From: Simmondsia chinensis | Taxonomy: Eukaryota > Streptophyta > Magnoliopsida > Caryophyllales > Simmondsiaceae | DNA length: 64,000 nucleotides | Reading direction: 5' to 3' | Assembly: GCA_018398585.1 (NCBI GenBank) | Contig: JAGTTD010000018.1 | Coordinates: forward strand, 4,409,501-4,473,500 | Part shown: one piece after another, positions 1-10,593 of the stretch | How positions within the stretch are numbered: the stretch's first letter is position 1 | Layout of the letters: every line of letters begins with the position of its first letter | Position numbers and translations under genes: made by a program | The notes under the pieces: generated by a model | Told to the model about the DNA's origin: nothing | Database searches by the model: none | Seen by the model: only the letters and a program-made list of their open reading frames with translations

Positions 1-103
1 AATTTTAATATGTTGTTTTATCTTGCCCAACCTTGCCGGCTAGGGGGTTCTTAAGTAACGTTACTCAGTTTTTCTCCTTTATAGATGCCTTGTCTCAGCA
101 ACG

Positions 104-500
104 GAGAAGCCCGCAACGGTACAAGTCCCGCCTAACACTGGGACTGACGGTAGCTCTCATCAGCTGAGAAGCCCGCCACGGTATAAGTCCCGCCTAACAC
201 TGGGACTAACTATCTTCTGCTGAGAAGCCCGCAACGGTACAAGTCCCGCCTAACACTGGGACTAACTATCATCTGATGAGAAGCCCGCAATGGTACAAGT
301 CCCGCCTAACACTAGGACTGACAGTAGCTCTCATCAGCTGAGAAGCCCGCCACGGCATAAGTCCCGCCTAACACTGGGACTAACTATCATCAGCTGAGAA
401 GCCCGCAACGGTACAAGTCCCGCCTAACACTGGGACTAACGATAACTATGCTGAGAAGCCCACAATAGTATAGGTCCCACCTAATAACGGGGCCATTCGT
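104..500. repeat. Minisatellite, about 7 units alternating 56 and 62 bp
   Basis: Units begin with GAGAAGCCCGC at 104, 166, 222, 278, 340, 396 and 453. Successive spacings are 62, 56, 56, 62, 56 and 57 bp. Each unit contains CAAGTCCCGCCTAACACTGG or a close variant. The 62-bp units carry an extra GTAGCTCTC-type stretch before the next unit, so there is a higher-order pattern. The seventh unit is diverged and fades out near 500. The array is non-coding and lies about 320 bp beyond the 3' end of the F-box pseudogene. Confidence 0.9.
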
Positions 501-817
501 ACCTAATCTGGCCAGCATATGAATCCCGCTCATGACAAAAGAAAAATCATTATTCTGCAAAAAGCGGGGTAGCCAACGTTAACCTTATAATACATTGCCA
601 AAAAGCATCTACTACAACCGAAATGGGAACTAAAAATAAAAAGGAAAGGATATAAAACAAACCCCTAACAAAAACTAAAGGCTATGTCACAACTTAAAAG
701 CCGAAGCCAAAAGCACCAACTGTACAAAGCATAATTATACAAAACCATAACAATACAAAAGAACACCCATATCCTTAAAAACCAAAAACGCCTGCTCCTA
801 CTCTACGGATGGCTCTC

Positions 818-1928
818 TCACATAAAGGCCGCAAATGGTGCCAAAGGATCATCACCACAGCGAAATAAAGATCCTGAGTAAGGGAACAACTGCGCCTGCA
901 TGGTACAACGATGATTCCCCAAGTAAATTATGCGTCCGCGCTGATCCCCATGAAGAGCACACCAGAACACTTGATTATGGCTAGTAAAGGCTAGGTGATC
1001 CCTTGTCACAGTAAAGCCGGTGATCACCAGATCCCACCTACCTCCAGACCAAGGCAACCGAACGTGTAAACGAAACCGTCTCGCCCAAGAAGAAGGATCA
1101 TCCGAACAAGACAACATCCACACTGTAAACACTGGACTCCGTAACGTAACCAAACAAAGAATAGGGAGATCTGTTGAGGACTCCCACCACTTTGAAAGTT
1201 TGGCATCCTGGCAAGCAAAAAGGTTTTAACAAACCGGTTCTGGAAACGGCATCCTACAGGAGATACTGGCGGCAGTATCCCATGTCCCCAATCCGACAAG
1301 AAATACAACTCTCCACCTAGACAAACATGATCTACAAGGGAAACATTCCTAGGGCCCACATCCAAGCTCCCCCATAAGTTCCAACTGCCCTCCCAAAAGT
1401 ACACGTGGTACGCACTAGGCCAAGGCCCCCAGTAGGACTGAGACAAATCGAGTACAAGCAGATAAAAATAAAAGCCAAAGTCCACGGCAGTATCAAAACA
1501 TCCAAATACCAAGTTCAAAGGAGAATCAGCATAACCCATGGACACCCCGTCGGGGAGAAGAACCATTTGACGCCACCCCACAGCAGGGTTGCAAACAAAC
1601 AGTTGAGAAAGGTTGTAATCATGGTACAACAACAGACCACCAGCGACACCTAACACACGAACATTGTCGGTTAGAATCTCCAATACCTCAACGGGGACAA
1701 CTGGAGAAAAATCTCCTAAAAAAGAAAAGGCCTCCAAATCATCACGACGTGAGTCAGTCTCAGGCTGCAAGAAAATCCATCCGCAGTACGGCTTAGAGAA
1801 TGAAAAGATTGCCATCTAACAAAGTCATAATTAAAAATCAGAATATGAGCAAATGACGAAACACAGGAGAACCTTAAAATTGATTTAGCAGGAAGCCGCG
1901 ACCAGATTTCACAAGTAACGTCATCCAT
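818..1928 (-). pseudogene. F-box / F-box-associated domain protein, frameshifted
   Basis: F-box proteins are substrate-binding subunits of SCF ubiquitin ligases. The ATG at 1928 opens an N-terminal F-box: 'DVTCEIWSRLPAKSILRFSC' followed by 'NYDFVRW'. The reading moves to a second frame near 1815-1825, running down to 1024, with a typical F-box-associated segment ('GGLLLYHDYNLSQLFVCNP'). It then moves to a third frame near 1150-1180 and ends at a TGA at 818. The three pieces follow one another without overlap in content, as expected of one gene of about 370 residues with two frameshifts. Plant F-box genes are often intronless, so introns at the shifts are less likely, but sequencing error or very small introns cannot be excluded. 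The family call is good; the substrate is unknown. Confidence 0.7.
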
Positions 1929-2057
1929 AATAAAAAGGAAAAAGCAAGCAAAAAAACGGAGACGCAAAAAATTCTTCTTGGTTAGACAAAGGAATATCTC
2001 ACTAAAACGCACTTTTAGACCAGGGAATCTGAGGGATACCGACCCCACACACAAGGG

Positions 2058-2066
2058 TATTTATAG
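2058..2066 (-). promoter_or_regulatory. Candidate TATA box of the F-box gene
   Basis: On the minus strand this reads CTATAAATA, about 130 bp upstream of the ATG at 1928. That is a plausible core promoter position. No other promoter element was identified. Confidence 0.4.
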
Positions 2067-2120
2067 CAAAACACTTCGGGACAAAAAGTACATTTTTTCC
2101 CCACAAAGTGGGGGGCTAAC

Positions 2121-2414
2121 TGTTAGGGGCAAACACAATTTGCTAAGATAGCCGCCTCCCCAGGAAGAGAGTTTTAGGAGCCTGCCCCAATTAACGGCCA
2201 CCAAGGACAACTGCCATAGCCCTAGCGGTACCCCCACGCCCTAGCGGTACTCCTCACCCTAGCGATACCTTCATACCCAAGCTATACTCTCTCCCACCTG
2301 ATGCCAAGGGGTACCCTCCTAACCCCTATAAATACAATAATAAACACCACAGAAGGAGGAACTTGAGCTCGGTTCACCCTTAAAAGACCCCAACCAAAAG
2401 ACCCTGAAACAATT
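2121..2414 (+). other. LTR-like or promoter-like fragment
   Basis: The stretch starts TGTTAGGGGC and holds three CCCTAG-CG-TAC-type short repeats (2218-2275). It has a TATAAATA near 2331, which resembles the U3-R layout of a plant LTR. No partner LTR, primer site or target duplication was found, so this is only a possibility. Confidence 0.25.
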
Positions 2415-3500
2415 AACATTGTAACTAAACCGTAATTTAGGTTGACAATGGGAATCTGATATTTAAATTACAGTGAGAATGCAATGAATTTAAGTTAAGA
2501 TGCAGCATGCACACTTAATTATGGTGAGCATGCACTTGCATTTAATTCCTATGCAGCGTGCAATGAATTAAAACATAGAGCATTTAATTTCCATTTATCG
2601 CGCAATGAATCACTTGTTTATGTTACGAGGAAAGCCGCATTCTGCTAGTGTGACTTGCTTTATGTCTTGTGTCTTGTGTTTTATATGCTTTGTGTCTGTT
2701 GTCTTAATCGCTTTGTTGCTCTCCTGCTGCCAGGTCACTTGCTCTTTGCGGCGGACCAGTCTCTGAGGTTAGGGGTCCTCGGAAACAGCCTCTCTTCAGG
2801 GTAGCCTCCTGAAAGAGGAAGGCTGCGTACATCTACTCTCCCAGACCCTACTTTTGCGAGAGCCCTTGTAGGCACTGTGTTTGTTGTTGTTGTAGCGTGC
2901 AATGAATCAATGTCTTTTTAGTGAAAGACCTTTCATTTTCTCTTAATTTTTAATAGAGATGCAGTACTTATTTGATACTAAACTATGTTGTCCTGTGTCA
3001 CATTTTCTTACTACTTTCAAGCTTTCGCCTCACTATGAACAAACTATTATATTTACTACTCTACATTTCTTTCACCTCTCCCACCTTCTTCCCACATTTT
3101 TTTCCACTTTCTCCCAAGCCATTTTGCGTGCTAACGAAAGAAATTAGTGCAACATAAGTTTATCAAGACATGGATGTAATTTCCATTTTTAATGGTTTAT
3201 TTGAATCACTATGAGTTCTACGGTTTATTCTTTTAAGATGCTAAAGGATATGTCCATAAAAATTGAATGTAACAATTAAAACACTCATCAAATAACTTGA
3301 GTAGCTACTAGATCATTAGATAAGGCTCAAAGTAATTCATACGTTCAAATATCATTTCTTTCTTATCAAAACGACTCCACCTATAGTCGAATCGCGTTTG
3401 TTCTCTGTTTGAAACACGTTTCCTACACGATCCTAACTTAGAGCGTAGAATCGCGTTTCTAAGTAAGATACGTTAGTGTTTTGAGCATTTCATGCAACTA
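2415..3500. repeat. Dispersed repeat, copy 1 (sister at 51862-52665)
   Basis: From about 2419 (TTGTAACTAAACCGTAATTT) to about 3495 the sequence follows the 51862-52665 region base by base with scattered substitutions. It includes short internal repeats ending GCGTGCAATGAATCA and a conserved TTTCACCTCTCCCACCTTCT tract. This copy is longer because a LINE tail (2613-2894) is inserted. No terminal inverted repeats, coding capacity or clear target duplication were seen, so the class is unknown. The short ORFs inside it occur in both copies but show no recognisable protein. Confidence 0.8.
2613..2894 (+). mobile_element. 5'-truncated RTE-LINE tail (Au-SINE-like 3' end)
   Basis: The 3' half carries the characteristic tail: GGGGTCCTCGGAAACAGCCT, AAGGCTGCGTACATCTACTC, a CCCAGACCC block and (GTT)n-GTA at the end. 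It is flanked by near-identical 15-bp duplications at 2598-2612 and 2895-2909 (…GCAATGAATCA). The sister repeat at 52 kb has a single uninterrupted GCGTGCAATGAATCA there, so the empty site is visible. The 5' half (2613-2735) resembles the 3' UTR of the LINE at 59 kb. Confidence 0.8.
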
Positions 3501-3865
3501 TGTTCTTAACAATCTTTTAACTCACTATTGACAATCCTCAACAAGTTGAGGGCTCTTGTTTGAACTCAGCTCATGTAGCTTATGAAACTTGCTTGAAGTC
3601 TTCTCGTTAAAGCATCAATCCTTCAAATCAAATATGAATGTTCATTTATCAATCTCGGACACAGTAAGTTTATTACACCCCTCATAAATAGTCATCACAT
3701 AGTTTCTTTCTTTTCATCCGAAAATAGTTTCCACATGATTCTTCATCTATAGATAGCTTATTTGCTCTTTGCATTAATCTAAGATGCTTTGCCACATGTA
3801 AGAGATGATGATAAATAGAGTAGAAAGGTAAAGATTGCACTTCGTGGGGAAGTGTTTTGTTTGGT
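3501..3865. other. Non-coding, nothing recognised
   Basis: AT-rich sequence without a coherent reading frame or repeat structure that I could identify. Confidence 0.5.
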
Positions 3866-3874
3866 TTGTTTATA

Positions 3875-4397
3875 GGGATTTTTTTTTTTTTTTTTTTTGA
3901 AAACTACCTACATTTTAGGTGAAGTATCAAAAAAAAACTACCTAATTTTCCAAAGTCACATATAAACTTTTCAAAAAAATTTCAATGTCACACCTATTGC
4001 TAACACCGTTAACTTTCTATTAAATGCCGCATTTTGGGGTATGAATGCATCTAAACATCAAGTTAAACTTTATTTAATTAAATTATATTAAGCAATATAT
4101 TTTACAAATGATGAAATCACAATTCACCCTTGAAGTCTTAAAATTGTTAAGGGTTACAGGCTTTTGCCACCAGAAAAATTAAAGGTGATTTTAATTTGTA
4201 AACTTGTTTATAATTCATATAAAAAACAAGTTTTCTTGATGGTAGTTTGGTAATTGCGTATTTATTGTAACAGAAAGTTGATGGCATTAGCATTAGGTGT
4301 GGCATTAAAAAACTTTTAAAATTTGAAAAATTAGAAAAATTTGATAGTTTTCTACTATCTCACCTAAAATGTACGTAATTTTCAATAAAAAGAACCC
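3875..4397. mobile_element. Mutator-like MITE, 523 bp
   Basis: Long terminal inverted repeats are visible: the left end GGGATTTTT…TTGAAAACTACCTACATTTTAGGTGA matches the reverse complement of the right end (…TCACCTAAAATGTACGTAATTTTCAA…AACCC). Similarity continues inward (GTCACACCTATTGCTAACACC against its complement near 4290). A perfect 9-bp target duplication TTGTTTATA flanks it at 3866-3874 and 4398-4406. A 9-bp duplication with long TIRs is the hallmark of Mutator-like non-autonomous elements. No ORF is inside. Confidence 0.85.
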
Positions 4398-4693
4398 TTG
4401 TTTATATGTTCAAAAGATAACATGTGTAAATAGCTTTATACAGATTCAGATAAGAAATGCAAAGCTCATGCATGTAATCTGTGTGGTGTGTGTCTTTGAA
4501 GGTGAATTCTTTAAGCCAAAATTTTTTCCTTAATTTTCTGAAAGGGCTAATCTGATTATACATATGAGTTTGAACCCTGTTTGGTTCCTATGCCCTACCT
4601 TATCATATACAGAAATTAAATCTACCATTTTCTAATTATTACTTTGGCGACCTTTGATAATCTCCACTTGCATATTGGCTGCCTTGAGAGCAT

Positions 4694-5319
4694 GGTTATT
4701 AAAATCCTGATTCAAACCTTAGAATCTTACGATTCTACGATTCTATAAATTATCGACCGATTTGAATCTTAAATAGAATATTAATTTTATAGAATCTTAC
4801 GATTCATTGATATTACATGAAACTAAAGGATAGAATCGTAGTATGATTTTACAATTCTACCGAGCCTACCTCGATTCTACCAAAGTATACAAATAAAAAG
4901 TTCTACTGTAAAAAAATCAAGCATATATTATAAACGAATTTATTTTATCAGTTTGAAGTAAAATAAAGTTAATTAAACGTTATATACTTTCAAGAAACTT
5001 AAATGAAATTTAGTTTTATATTTTAACCTTAATATAAAATTTGATTAATAGCATTTACCTTAAAAGTTTTATGGTTATTATAATATAAAATGATACATGT
5101 ATGTTACTAGATAATATTTTGTCATATTTAATTATACTACTTATATATACTAATGTAAGTAAATGTCTTATTAATAATTTTTGAATTATATAACTGATAT
5201 TAATACAAAAAATAATTATAATATACATTTAATAGAATATTATGATTCTCGATTCGATTCTACGATTCCGATTCTAAAAGGCCCTACCGATTCTATGTTG
5301 AATCCTGATTTTAACAACC
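4694..5319. mobile_element. TIR element (GGTTRTTAAAATC ends), about 626 bp
   Basis: The left end GGTTATTAAAATCCTGATTCA pairs with the complement of the right end (GGTTGTTAAAATCAGGATTCA). The subterminal regions are packed with GATTCTACGATTCT-type motifs on both sides. The interior is very AT-rich and non-coding. The target duplication is not clear. It looks like a non-autonomous DNA transposon; the superfamily is undetermined. Confidence 0.6.
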
Positions 5320-5582
5320 TTATTTGTGTTAGAAAAATTGACTAATAGCAGTAAAAATACAGTGAAAATTCCTGCAAGAATACTGAAATACTGCTGTGAA
5401 AAATACTGAAAAATTACAAAAAATTCAGAAATAATTATCTAAACATCGCAATCAGATAATCGTTAGAAAATTGATCAATTTTCAAACATAGCAACAAACA
5501 TTGTAATTAAATAGATAATAATGAAAAGTGGAAAAACTGATTAGAATACCGAAGGAGAGAGCAATTAGAAAGATCTTACAAA

Positions 5583-5730
5583 ATGAAGATACCGCGCCGT
5601 GGTAAATACCACTGTCCTAAAAGACGATTTTGCCGCTGCTCCGGTGCATACAGTATAACCAGCGGCCGTCCTCCAGGATTAACACGATCCGACTCTTATC
5701 GTGCACTCGTTAATTGTCGGGTAGGAGTAC
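5583..5730 (+). other. Short basic, Cys-containing ORF cut by Copia element 1
   Basis: The ATG at 5583 opens a frame rich in Arg, Lys and Cys ('KRRFCRCSGAYSITSGRPPG') that runs into the target site and LTR of Copia element 1. Local GC content is well above the flanks. It is preceded by a purine-rich leader. I do not recognise the family. It may be part of an older repeat rather than a gene; the sequence resuming after the element (10943 onward) does not continue an obvious coding frame. Confidence 0.2.
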
Positions 5731-5873
5731 TGTTGAAAATATACTACGTATACATGTGTATTTTGTATTTGTTTTTAATGTAAATATTTTGAATTTAATT
5801 TAGATCTAGAATTAAATTTAGAGTAGTTAATAGGGTATTTTCTCTTCTCTTTTGAATGGAGTAACCGGCAACC

Positions 5874-5908
<35 letters not shown>

Positions 5909-6103
5909 AATGGGCTCTTCAATTTTGTTTTTAATTTTTGCTTTCAATGTTATTTCCTAGTGTAATTAGCCTAGGATTCTTTGCATCGTTTCATCTTCTT
6001 TGATGTACTTATAAATAGGCTAGATTATTTCCAATGAAATAATTCAAGTTTTCCTCCTCTTCTTAGTGTTCATTATTGTTTATTTGTTTGTCAAGTTTTT
6101 ACA
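5731..6103 (+). repeat. 5' LTR of Copia element 1
   Basis: Starts TGTTGAAAAT and ends TTTTTACA, with a TATA box (TATAAATA) at 6010-6017. It contains a 32-base C homopolymer at 5875-5906 where the 3' LTR has only a short, interrupted C-rich stretch; this explains most of the length difference (373 versus 349 bp). Confidence 0.93.
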
Positions 6104-6115
6104 TGGTATCAGAGC
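6104..6115 (+). other. Primer-binding site (initiator Met tRNA type)
   Basis: TGGTATCAGAGC directly abuts the LTR end, as is usual in plant Copia elements. Confidence 0.9.
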
Positions 6116-6243
6116 GGGTTTAGATCAATTTTGCCCCTCGTATTGTTGCCTCACTCCAATTGCCGCCCCATTTCCTTGCTGCGCAGCATTGTAAGAAGTT
6201 TTCATATTATTTGTTTTATTTGTGTTATTTTACGCATCTTAAA

Positions 6244-6876
6244 ATGAATAACGAAAATTCAAGTAAAGTTTCTAACTAAACCGTTGCGCCAGTTCTTGTT
6301 TCAGGGGGAGTTCCTGATGTGAACTCACCTTATTATCTTCACCCCTCGGATCATCCGGGACTTGTTTTTGTGCAAGATATTTTAACTGGCCTAAATTTCC
6401 TGGCGTGGAGGCGCTCTATTTTTAAGGTCTTTAGGGCCAAATGTAAAATTGGTTTTCTAGATGGTAGTATTAAGAAACCGGAGGAAGATTCTCCAGATTT
6501 TGAAAATTGGAGTGCCTGTGACTCCATGGTTTCTTCTTAGTTATGTAATTCGGTTTCGAAAGAAATCAATGCAAGTATTGCGTATTTTGAATCTGCGCGT
6601 GACGTTTGGCTAGACTTGAATGAACGTTTTTCCCAAGGAAATGTACCACGGGTTTATAAAATTAAGCGTGAGATTTCACACTTAAAACAAGATAATATGT
6701 CAATGTTTGACTATTTCACTAAACTAAGGTCCTTGTGGGACGAGCTTTACACACTTGTAGCAATTCCCCCATGTAATTGTGGTTCGGGACAAGCTTTTGC
6801 GGCCATAAGGGACATGGAGAGGTTGCTCGATTTGTTAATGGGATTAGATCCCTCCTTTTCTACCATTAGATCTTAA
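6244..6876 (+). pseudogene. Copia element 1 gag, three nonsense codons
   Basis: One frame starting at the ATG at 6244 encodes a Copia-type gag with the N-terminal 'YYLHPSDHPG' motif and a following 'LNFLAWRRSIFKVF' segment. In-frame stops occur at codon 12 (TAA, 6277), at 6538 (TAG, where Trp is expected) and at 6874 (TAA). No frameshift was seen, and the frame continues directly into the zinc-knuckle and protease region at 6880. Gag would form the virus-like particle. The gag-pol therefore reads as a single former polyprotein. Confidence 0.85.
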
Positions 6877-6879
6877 CTC

Positions 6880-8664
6880 ATGAATACCAAACCACTTCCA
6901 AATGTGTCCAATGCATATGCCATTTTATGTCAGGAGGAGAAGCAACAGAGTGTTGCTTCGAGTAGTATTGTTGTCCCGGACGCTACGGCTCTCGTAGTCA
7001 AAGGGAATTTTGGTACCACTAGTGGGGATTTGCCCAATTCTAACGGGCAAACCACTAGGCGGAATAATCGGTTTTCTTGTTCTCATTGCAAAAGACAGGG
7101 ACACACTAAAGAACGTTGCTTCGAGCTCATAGGATATCCGACTGGATGGAAGAATCGTGGACAAAACCGAGCAGCAGCAGCCACTGTAGCTGCTGCGCAG
7201 TTGACAGCACACCACCAGCAGCCGCTGCTGCTGCCGGCAACGACTGGTGGCGCGCCATCACAGCCGAACGACAGCCCCGTTGTTGGGTTGTTGGCATCTC
7301 AATATCAGCAGTTGTTGTCTTTACTCAGTGCTGAGGGAAGTTCACCTTGTTTTAACATGTCAGGTCAGGTTTTGTTTAATACCGTTTGGATTATTGATAC
7401 AGGTGCTTCCGACCACATGGTTTGCTCAGATTTTGTGTTAGATAATGTCCAAGTTAACACTAAAATCAAGCCAGTCAGACTTCCGAATGGGAATTCATTG
7501 TCAGTCTCCCATGTAGGGCGTGTCACCATTTCTAGCGGTCTCACGCTCGATAATGTTTTGTGTATTCCCGGATTCCAGTGCAATCTTCTTTCAGTTAGCA
7601 AGTTGACTAGAGATAGGAATTGTGCATTGACATTTTATTCAAACTTTTGTGTGATACAGGACCTACTATCGAGGAAGCTGATTGGAGTGGGTAGACAGCG
7701 AGATGGGCTATACATTTTGGAGGGACCGGTTGCTCCCAAGGTTACACACGTGAGGAGTTCAGAAGAAGAGTATTTGATTTGGCATCGAAGAATGGGGCAT
7801 GTCCCATTAAATAAATTGTCGAATTTTTTGAATTTGGATTTTGGTACTTCTACTGATGCAATTTATGATTCTTGCCATCGGGCAAAACAAAATCGTTTAC
7901 CTTTTTCTGTTTCTGTTAGCAAAATTACAAGATGTTTTGAGTTAATTCATTGTGACATTTGGGGTCCGTACCGTACCGTGTCCATGACTGGTGCTCGTTT
8001 TTTTCTCACCATAGTTGATGATTATAGCAGATGCACATGGGTTTATTTGATGAGAGATAAGTTGCAATCTCATAGAATATTAATGGATTTTTGCCAAGTT
8101 GTACAAACTCAGTACAACAAGTGTGTGAAACAAGTAAGGAGTGATAACGGTGTCGAATTCCTTTTTGGTCCTTTGCTCGATTTTTATGCAGGAAAAGGAA
8201 TCCAAGTACAAAACTCGTGCAGTGATACTCCTCAACAGAATGGGGTAGTTGAAAGGAAACATAGGCACCTCCTTGAGGTGGCTCGAGCACTTCGTTTTGA
8301 AGTAGGTCTTCCTATCCATTTTTGGGGAGAGTGTGTCCTCACAGCAGCCTACTTGATCAATCTCATGCCCACACAACGTCTAGGGAATCGGACTCCTTAT
8401 GAGGTACTACTTGGAAAAGCTCCTTCTTTTGGTCATTTACGTGTTTTTGGTTCCTTATGCTATGTTCATCATAAAGATCGTAGCAAGGATAAATTTGGTT
8501 ATCGTGCAAATAAGTGTATTTTCATCGGGTATCCACATGGGAAGAAAGGGTACAAGGTTTTTGATTTAGACAACAAGAAAATATTGGTTTCACGTGACAT
8601 CATTTTTTATGAGAATAAGTTTCCTTATCTTGAAAAGCAAGGGAAAGGAAATGATGATAACTAA
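6880..8664 (+). pseudogene. Copia element 1 zinc knuckle, protease and integrase
   Basis: A 594-codon open stretch in the gag frame. Residues 67-80 form an intact CX2CX4HX4C zinc knuckle. The aspartic protease site is at about residue 173 ('WIIDTGASDHMV'). The integrase zinc finger keeps 'WHRRMGH', but the first Cys of the Cys pair is replaced by Tyr ('IYDSCHRAKQ'). The catalytic core motifs 'HCDIWGP', 'RSDNGVEF' and 'PQQNGVVERKHR' are all present. It ends at a TAA (8662) in the variable region after integrase; the same frame reopens at once, so this is another nonsense change. Confidence 0.9.
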
Positions 8665-8682
8665 ATTGATCTAATATGTTAT

Positions 8683-10586
8683 GTGGGTGATAAAGATCAC
8701 GGGAGGACTCGTGAACAGGAAGAACCGGTGGTGGCCGAACCACCACATGAGATGCCAGATCTGTCGGTGGCAGAACCACCGACAGACACTGGTGCTGTAG
8801 CACCAGAACAGGGGTCTGGCAGACCCCCGGGTGCTACTGCACCGGGTACTTCGGGTAGACCAAGTCGGGTTCGCTCAATGCCAGTTAAGTATCAAGATTT
8901 TATTGTGGATGTTCCTTCTTCTATAGCCCATTCTCGTGCTACCGCTCCTTCAGTTGACTCAGGTATGGTTTACCCCTTGTCAAATTTTGTGTCTAATGCA
9001 CGATTTTCTAACTCTCACTCGTCTTTGCTTAAAGCCATCACTTCGGGTGATGAGCCACGACATTTTTCTCAAGCTATAGGTCATAACATTGGAGAGATGC
9101 AATGGAGAAAGAAATTTCAGCACTTGAACAGAATAGGACGTGGACATTGGAAGAATTACCGCCTGGGAAACGAGCCATAGACTCCAAATGGGTCTACAAA
9201 ATAAAATATAAGTCGGACGGTACCATTGAGCGCTACAAGGCACGTTTGGTTTCCAAAGGATACACTCAGATCGAAGGTATCAATTATCATGACACTTTTG
9301 CCCCTGTCGCTAAACTTGTCACAGTTAGATGTGTTCTTGCAGTTGCAGCCACTAGGGATTGGATTGTGCATCAGTTGGATGTTAATAATGCCTTCTTGCA
9401 TGGTGACTTAGATGAAGAAGTTTATATGAAACTTCCTCAAGGGTTTGAGAAGCAACATAAGAGTAAAGTTTGTCGTTTGCGTAAGTCTCTTTACGGACTT
9501 AAACAGGCTTCTCGTAACTGGAACCAGAAGTTTGTTTCCTTTTTGGTTGGCATGGGTTTCGTGCAGTCAAAGTCAGATTATTCTTTGTTTACATATACTC
9601 ATGAGTCAGTTTTTACTAGTATACTGGTATATGTTGATGATGTGATCGTAACTGGAAATAACCTAAGTCACATAGAGAAGGTCAAGGCTTCACTTGATAA
9701 GCAGTTTGGGATTAAGAACTTAGGCCCAGTTAAATATTTTCTTGGAATAGAAGTTGCACGCACGAAGGATGGAATTGTTTTAAATCAAAGAAAATATGCG
9801 CTTGACATTTTAAGTGAAACCGGTCTTTTAGGAGCTAAGCCTGCTTCCACCCCTATAGTCCAAAACCATCGACTAGCTGATGGGGAAGGGGACCGTGTAG
9901 AAGATCCGGGACAGTATCGTCGAATAGTAGGAAGATTTCTCTACCTGACCATCACTCGTCCTGACATATGTTATGCCGTTAAAATTCTTAGTCAATTTAT
10001 GCATGATCCGCGGGAACCGCATTTAGAAGGCGCTTATCGTGTCCTTTGCTACATTAAAGGGACACCAGGTCAAGGTATTTTTCTACCACGTGCATGTGAC
10101 TTGTCTCTTTGTGCTTATTGTGATGCTGACTAGGCAGGTTGCCCGACTTCTAGACGTTCCACTACAGGTTTTGTTACATTTTTGGGGAATTCTCCTATCT
10201 TGTGGCGTTCCAAGAAACAATCCGTCATTTCTCGTTCTTCCGCTAAAGCAGAGTATAGGGCCATGGCTACAGTTACTAGTGAGTTAGTGTGGTTGAGGCG
10301 CATACTTCGTGATTTGCAAGTTGGCACTGATCAACCTGCCATCTTGTTTTGTGATAATCAGACAACACTTCATATTGCCTCCAATCCTGTGTTTCACGAG
10401 AGAACGAAACACATAGAAATTGATTGCCACTTCGTTCGAGAGAAGTTGTTAGCAAAGGAAATTTCCACATCTTTTGTTCGGTCTTCGGGTCAAGTGGGGG
10501 ATATGTTTACAAAAGCACTCGGGTTGTCCTCGTTTTCAATCTTTCTTCACAAGTTGGGCATTGTCAACTTGCATGCTCCAACTTGA
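8683..10586 (+). pseudogene. Copia element 1 reverse transcriptase and RNase H
   Basis: The linker after integrase (8683 to about 9088) is Pro- and Thr-rich and in the gag frame. A one-base shift near 9088 moves into the reverse transcriptase frame just before 'RDAMEKEISALEQ'. Motifs 'DSKWVYKIK', 'QLDVNNAFLHGDL', 'SLYGLKQASRNW' and the catalytic 'YVDDVIVTG' (about 9629-9655) are intact. A TAG at 10131 replaces the Trp after 'CDAD' in RNase H. The same frame then continues with 'SRSSAKAEYRAMA' to a TGA at 10584-10586, just before the polypurine tract. Confidence 0.9.
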
Positions 10587-10593
10587 GGGAGAG

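Noticed and set aside
104..500. CRISPR array
   Set aside because: Units are contiguous, without unique spacers between constant repeats, and the setting is a plant nuclear genome. It is a minisatellite.
2959..3157. Small ORFs conserved in both dispersed repeat copies
   Set aside because: Present in both copies only because the repeat is duplicated. The overlapping frames and pyrimidine-rich composition do not indicate a protein.
6925..7215. Minus-strand ORF over Copia element 1
   Set aside because: It overlaps the zinc-knuckle/protease coding region and has low-complexity content; a shadow of the real frame.
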